A stretch of DNA of 64,000 nucleotides from Candidatus Mycobacterium wuenschmannii (GTDB lineage Bacteria; Actinomycetota; Actinomycetes; Mycobacteriales; Mycobacteriaceae). The position numbers and the translations under genes were made by a program. The notes under the pieces are model-generated. The model ran no database searches and was not told where the DNA came from. It saw nothing but the letters and a program-made list of their open reading frames with translations. Shown here in pieces: positions 60,563 to 64,000 of the stretch. The stretch is taken from the NCBI RefSeq assembly GCF_030252325.1, contig NZ_CP126981.1:3348001-3412000 (forward strand). The letters are read 5' to 3'. Numbering within the stretch: position 1 is the stretch's first letter; the number at the start of each line of letters is the position of its first letter.

Positions 60563-61315
60563 GTGCGCATTCCTCATAGCCTGCGTGTCGGGGCCACCGC
60601 GGCACTGGCCGTCGCCGCTGTCGTCACACCGCCACCCGCAATCGCGGCCCCCGGGAGCATCGCCGGGATGATCGTCTTCCTCGATCCCGGCCACAACGGC
60701 GCCAATGACGGCTCGATCAGCCGGCAGGTGCCCACCGGCCGCGGCGGTACCAAGGATTGCCAGGCCAGCGGCACCACTACCAACGACGGCTATCCCGAGC
60801 ACACCTTCACCTGGGACACCACGCTGCGGCTGCGCGCCGCGCTCAACGCCATGGGCGCACGCACCGCGATGTCACGCGGCGACGACTCCACCGTCGGCCC
60901 CTGCGTCGACCAGCGCGCCGCGATGGCCAATGCCCTGCACCCGAACGCGATCGTCAGCATCCACGCCGACGGCGGTCCTGCCGGTGGCCGCGGGTTCCAC
61001 GTCAACTACTCCGCGCCGCCGCTGAATCAGGCGCAGGCCGGGCCCGCGGTGCAACTCGCCCGGGTCATGCGCGACCAGATGCAGGCCTCGGGAATCCCGC
61101 CGGCGAGCTACATCGGCTCCGACGGCCTCTACGGGCGATCGGACCTGGCCGGGCTGAACCTGGCGCAGTACCCGTCGGTCCTGGTCGAGTGCGGAAACAT
61201 GAAGAACGCGGCCGACTCGGCGCTGATGGAAAGCCCCGAGGGCCGACAGAAATACGCCGAAGCGGTGGCCCGCGGGGTGGCAGCGTTCCTGGGCAGTCAG
61301 GCCGCCGCGCACTAG
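60563..61315 (+). CDS. N-acetylmuramoyl-L-alanine amidase (Ami1/Rv3717-type)
   Basis: 250 aa. A signal peptide ([21 protein letters not shown]) is followed by an Amidase_3 domain with Zn ligands His in LDPGHNG, Glu in YPEHTFTW and His in SIHADGG, plus the catalytic Glu in LVECGNM. Cleaves the bond between MurNAc and L-Ala in peptidoglycan. Two Cys (KDCQASG, GPCVDQ) probably form a disulfide. GTG 60563 fits the leaderless promoter. Confidence 0.93.
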   Translation: MRIPHSLRVGATAALAVAAVVTPPPAIAAPGSIAGMIVFLDPGHNGANDGSISRQVPTGRGGTKDCQASGTTTNDGYPEHTFTWDTTLRLRAALNAMGARTAMSRGDDSTVGPCVDQRAAMANALHPNAIVSIHADGGPAGGRGFHVNYSAPPLNQAQAGPAVQLARVMRDQMQASGIPPASYIGSDGLYGRSDLAGLNLAQYPSVLVECGNMKNAADSALMESPEGRQKYAEAVARGVAAFLGSQAAAH

Positions 61316-61320
61316 CTGGT

Positions 61321-61758
61321 CTAGCTTTCGACTTCCCGCTTCAGGTTGGCCAGCACCTCGGCCTGAATCTTCTTCAGGCCGAGCGGCGCGAACGTCTTCT
61401 CGAAGAAGCCCTTCACTCCCCCGGCGCCCTTCCATGTGGTGGTGACGGTGACGCTGGATCCCGGCCCGGCCGGGGCGACCGTCCAGTTGGTGACCAGGGT
61501 CGAGTTGGCGTCCTTTTCGATGACGGCGTGGCCGGCGACGTCGACGGAGGCCTTGACGTCGCGCACCCGCGACTCGGTGGCCTGCAACTTCCAGCTGGCG
61601 ACGGTCCCCTGACCCTGACCGCCCTCGAGCACCTGATAGTCGCGGTAGTGCGACGACAGGATCTTGGGCCGGACTCCGCGGTAGTCACTCACGGCCGTCA
61701 GCACGGCCTCGGGCTCAGCGTTGATCAGAATCGTGCTGGCGGCACTGACGTTTCCCAT
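61321..61758 (-). CDS. SRPBCC (START-like) protein (Rv3718c)
   Basis: 145 aa. Begins MGNVSAASTILINAEPEAVLTAV and ends with a long C-terminal helix (FAPLGLKKIQAEVLANLKREV), the polyketide-cyclase/START-like fold with a hydrophobic cavity. Ligand unknown. ATG 61758 is favoured over 61767 by a TACATT -10 seven bases upstream. The stop is five bases from the amidase stop. Confidence 0.87.
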   Translation of the reverse strand: MGNVSAASTILINAEPEAVLTAVSDYRGVRPKILSSHYRDYQVLEGGQGQGTVASWKLQATESRVRDVKASVDVAGHAVIEKDANSTLVTNWTVAPAGPGSSVTVTTTWKGAGGVKGFFEKTFAPLGLKKIQAEVLANLKREVES

Positions 61759-61765
61759 GCCAACC

Positions 61766-61771
61766 AATGTA
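61766..61771 (-). promoter_or_regulatory. -10 element of a probable leaderless promoter for the SRPBCC gene
   Basis: On the minus strand TACATT (TANNNT) ends seven bases before ATG 61758. Confidence 0.45.
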
Positions 61772-61789
61772 TAGGTGCCCGCCGATGCC

Positions 61790-63283
61790 CTAGGCGCTGA
61801 GTCGGCCGAACTGCGCGTCGGCCGGACGCACTCGCGACGACGCGGCGCGCCTGCGCAGCCCGAGTCGAAAGCCGCTGGGCTTCAACGTGATTGACTCCGC
61901 GATCTTCAACTTGTAGCCATTGTCGGCGGCCAGGTCGTAGCGGTGCAGAATCAGCGCGAGCGTTAACACGGCCTCGTGGATGGCGAACTGTCGGCCGATG
62001 CACGCCCGCTGACCGGTCCCGAACGGCTTGTAGGCATGCGCGCGGCCGCGCATCCGACCGGGCGCGAAGCGATCCGGGTCGAACTCCTCGGGGTTGGGCC
62101 AGACCGACGGGTCACGCTGCACGAGCGGCAGCACAACCAGCACCCACTGGCCCGCCTTGATCCGGTAGCGCCCGCCCAGCACGGTGTCCTTGCGCGCGAC
62201 GCGCAGATAGCCGGGCGCGGTGGGCCACAGCCGCAGCGCCTCGTCGAGCACACCGCGCACGTAGCGAAGCTTGGCGACATCGCCGTAGGCGGGGTCCGGG
62301 TTGTCCGAGTCACCCCACAGCGCGTCGACCTCGGCCTTGGCCTTGGCCAGGACGTCGGGGTTCTGCGTCAGGTAATACAGCGCGAAAGACAGAGCGCCCG
62401 AGGTGGTTTCGTGCCCTGCGACGATGAACGTGATGACCTGCTGGCGAATGTTGACCGGGTCCAGCTGACGCCCGGTCACGGGATGGGTGGAGTTCAGCAT
62501 CAGGTCGAGCAGGTCGGGAGTCTCGGGGCTCATGCCGTCGCACCGGGCAGCGATCACATCGTCGACGATGCCGCCCATCACCTCGCCGTTGCGCCGGATG
62601 GCGGGCTTGAGCAGACGGGTCAGCAACGGAAAGGTCGACCAACTGGCGTACTTCAGCATCCGGTTCATCGCCGAGATGAAGGCGTGCGGCCGACGCCGGT
62701 CGAACGAGCCGAACGGGTAGCCGAAACCGGCCCGTCCGATGGATTCCAGGGCCAACCGCGTGGTGTCCGCGGTGACGTCGACCCGGTGCCCGCCCTCGGC
62801 TGCGCCGTCCCAGTGTCGGAGCATCTCGCGGATCGCCTGCAGCATGATCCCGTGGTAACCCTGCATGGCCTCGCGGCTGAACGCCGGCTTCAGGATGTCG
62901 TGCGCCAGCTTCCAATTCGGGTTCTCGGTCTCGACGGTGATCAGCGCGTCACCGATGACCGAGCGCAGCGGCTCCAGGTGGTGGCCCACGTATTTGCCGA
63001 AGCGGGACTCGTCATGGACCTCGGCGACCAGCTCGAGGCCGCTGACCGCGACCATCTCGGTGCCCAGCATCTTGCGCGCCGAGATCGGGCCCAACTTCTT
63101 CGTCTGCGGCAGCGAGGACTGGAACGGGGTGCGGGGATTGAGGCCGACGACATCACCGATGAACGGCACCCGGTAGGGCGGGTGCGGGAGGTCGCAGGTG
63201 TCCACGATCGCGCCGTCACGCGACTCGGCCTTGTCCGATGCGCCAAGCGAGGCTGCCGAAGCCCGCATACCCATCATGGTCAT
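61790..63283 (-). CDS. Cytochrome P450 (CYP102/BM3-like haem domain)
   Basis: 497 aa. I-helix VAGHETTSGALSF, ExxR (DEALRLWPTAPG), and the haem-Cys loop FGTGQRACIGRQFA near residue 425. The PYRVPFIGDVVGLN start and TAPGYLRVARKDTVLGG resemble the haem domain of P450 BM3 fatty-acid hydroxylases, but without a fused reductase. Partner ferredoxin not encoded nearby. ATG 63283 is the longest start; alternatives a few codons later. Upstream lies a perfect inverted repeat and an AT-rich promoter. Confidence 0.88.
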   Translation of the reverse strand: MTMMGMRASAASLGASDKAESRDGAIVDTCDLPHPPYRVPFIGDVVGLNPRTPFQSSLPQTKKLGPISARKMLGTEMVAVSGLELVAEVHDESRFGKYVGHHLEPLRSVIGDALITVETENPNWKLAHDILKPAFSREAMQGYHGIMLQAIREMLRHWDGAAEGGHRVDVTADTTRLALESIGRAGFGYPFGSFDRRRPHAFISAMNRMLKYASWSTFPLLTRLLKPAIRRNGEVMGGIVDDVIAARCDGMSPETPDLLDLMLNSTHPVTGRQLDPVNIRQQVITFIVAGHETTSGALSFALYYLTQNPDVLAKAKAEVDALWGDSDNPDPAYGDVAKLRYVRGVLDEALRLWPTAPGYLRVARKDTVLGGRYRIKAGQWVLVVLPLVQRDPSVWPNPEEFDPDRFAPGRMRGRAHAYKPFGTGQRACIGRQFAIHEAVLTLALILHRYDLAADNGYKLKIAESITLKPSGFRLGLRRRAASSRVRPADAQFGRLSA

Positions 63284-63317
63284 ATCAGGAGTATTACATA
63301 CTTTTTGACTGATTCAA

Positions 63318-63342
63318 TAGACCAGCGGTTACTTATGGTCTA
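63318..63342. promoter_or_regulatory. Inverted repeat (probable operator) upstream of the P450 gene
   Basis: TAGACCA (63318-63324) and TGGTCTA (63336-63342) form a perfect inverted repeat with an 11-base spacer. It borders a minus-strand promoter candidate (TTGAAT, 16 bases, AATACT) leading to the P450 start. A TetR/GntR-type regulator is plausible; none is encoded beside it. Confidence 0.6.
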
Positions 63343-63368
63343 GCTCACCTTATTTTCGTACGAACGGT

Positions 63369-64000
63369 CTACACGTTGTCGATGCGACGCGCGCCCAGCT
63401 CGGTTTGCAACAACTCGAGCGCCGCTTCCTCCGGATCACGACGCGGCGCCGACTCGTCCTCCGAGTTGGCCTCGGCCAGCATGCTCTCCTCCTCGGCCCG
63501 CTGGTCCGATTCGGTGTCGACGGCGTGCTCGACCGGCGGGGGCGGCGGCGGGACCATCCGGCGGGGCCGTTCGATCGGCGGCGGAGGTGGCGGGGCCGCC
63601 GGTGCTTCCGGGACCGCCGCGGCGCCGGGGCCGCCGACCTCACAGCGCACACGCCAGTCGACGCCTAGCGCGTCCTTGAGCGCCTCGGCGATCACGTCGG
63701 CGTTGCGCTGCTCACTCAACCGCTTGGCCAGCGGGGCCGATTCGTGACTGAGCACCAACGTGTTGCCCTCGACCGCGCGGACCGTCGCGCCGGCCAGCAT
63801 CACCTCGGTGGTCCTGCTGCGCTGACGGACCTTGTCGCGCACGGTCGGCCACAGCGTGCGGACCGCGGCGGCGGTGGGCTCGGTCGACCCCACCGCGGGC
63901 GGGGCCGCTTCGACGGGAACCTCTGCGACCGGCGCGGGTTCGGCCGCGACCTCGACCACGGGGATCGGCTCGGGCTCCGGCGCCGGCTCCGGTTCGGCGG
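63369..64000 (-). CDS. dnaX: DNA polymerase III subunit gamma/tau, C-terminal part
   Basis: At least 210 codons, running off the right edge of the window. The C-terminal tau-type region is present: a Pro/Glu-rich linker (EPEPIPVV, VPVEAAPPAV), then AVRTLWPTVRDKVRQRSRTTEVMLAGATV and ALKDALGVDWRVRCEVGG, as in mycobacterial DnaZX (Rv3721c). The end is highly acidic and Pro-rich (PPPPPPIERPRRMVPPPPPP). No sign of a frameshift site for gamma in this part. The stop precedes the P450 promoter. Confidence 0.9.
   Translation of the reverse strand, partial: AEPEPAPEPEPIPVVEVAAEPAPVAEVPVEAAPPAVGSTEPTAAAVRTLWPTVRDKVRQRSRTTEVMLAGATVRAVEGNTLVLSHESAPLAKRLSEQRNADVIAEALKDALGVDWRVRCEVGGPGAAAVPEAPAAPPPPPPIERPRRMVPPPPPPVEHAVDTESDQRAEEESMLAEANSEDESAPRRDPEEAALELLQTELGARRIDNV

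Overview
The window is a chromosomal segment of a high-GC actinobacterium, almost certainly a Mycobacterium (Mycolicibacterium-like) species. Gene content and order follow the M. tuberculosis block from dppB/dppA (Rv3665c/Rv3666c) to dnaZX (Rv3721c) nearly gene by gene. WhiB4, MarP, PonA2, EphE, the complete egtABCDE ergothioneine operon, MurT/GatD and F420-dependent enzymes fit a mycobacterium. All family and synteny statements come from recognising the proteins; no search was run.

Layout. 1-4.5 kb: start of dppB, dppA and a membrane-anchored Cys-rich protein, then acs. 4.5-10.4 kb: secreted protease, holin-like protein, ephE, and a minus-strand nth / thioredoxin-like / Nudix / marP operon. 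10.4-13 kb: crp followed by an IS30-family insertion sequence in the crp 3' region. 13-20.9 kb: MBL-fold hydrolase, RidA and a 53-aa DUF4177 protein; a paired ArsA/GET3-like ATPase operon; whiB4; ponA2; metallophosphoesterase; a 54-aa membrane protein. 21.05 kb: tRNA-Pro with a clear terminator. 21.4-27 kb is an accessory stretch: secreted protein, two SDR-type proteins, a haem-oxygenase-like diiron enzyme facing a CDGSH/methyltransferase pair, a DJ-1/PfpI protein and an F420 luciferase-like oxidoreductase. 27-35 kb: YqeY and a MoxR-DUF58-DUF4129-DUF4350 membrane operon with SpoIIM-like and RDD proteins. 35-38.3 kb: PadR regulator with a symmetric operator, a frameshifted glpK, and a secreted duplicated-domain protein. 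38.4-46.7 kb: GCS2-like ligase, methyltransferase, small secreted protein and egtA-E. 46.7-51 kb: PknH-type sensor-domain protein, three paralogous tiny membrane proteins, a 13E12-type HNH protein and a DUF4185 protein. 51-56.4 kb: asd and lysC (aspartate pathway), then leuA behind a leader-peptide attenuator. 56.4-64 kb: exonuclease, murT-gatD, recR-ebfC, the Ami1-type amidase, an SRPBCC protein, a BM3-like P450 and the 3' part of dnaX.

Several genes cooperate. Acs with Crp, and GlpK, serve acetate and glycerol metabolism. PonA2, the amidase, MarP and MurT/GatD act on peptidoglycan. EgtA-E make ergothioneine. LysC/Asd and LeuA make amino acids.

The most notable signals are: a one-base frameshift in glpK at the position of the M. 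tuberculosis phase-variable homopolymer; a leaderless leucine leader peptide with alternative hairpins before leuA; an IS30 element flanked by inverted copies of a 16-base motif; recurring leaderless promoters (TANNNT 6-7 nt before the start codon); and a perfect inverted repeat before the P450. I found no CRISPR array, prophage or obvious defence system.
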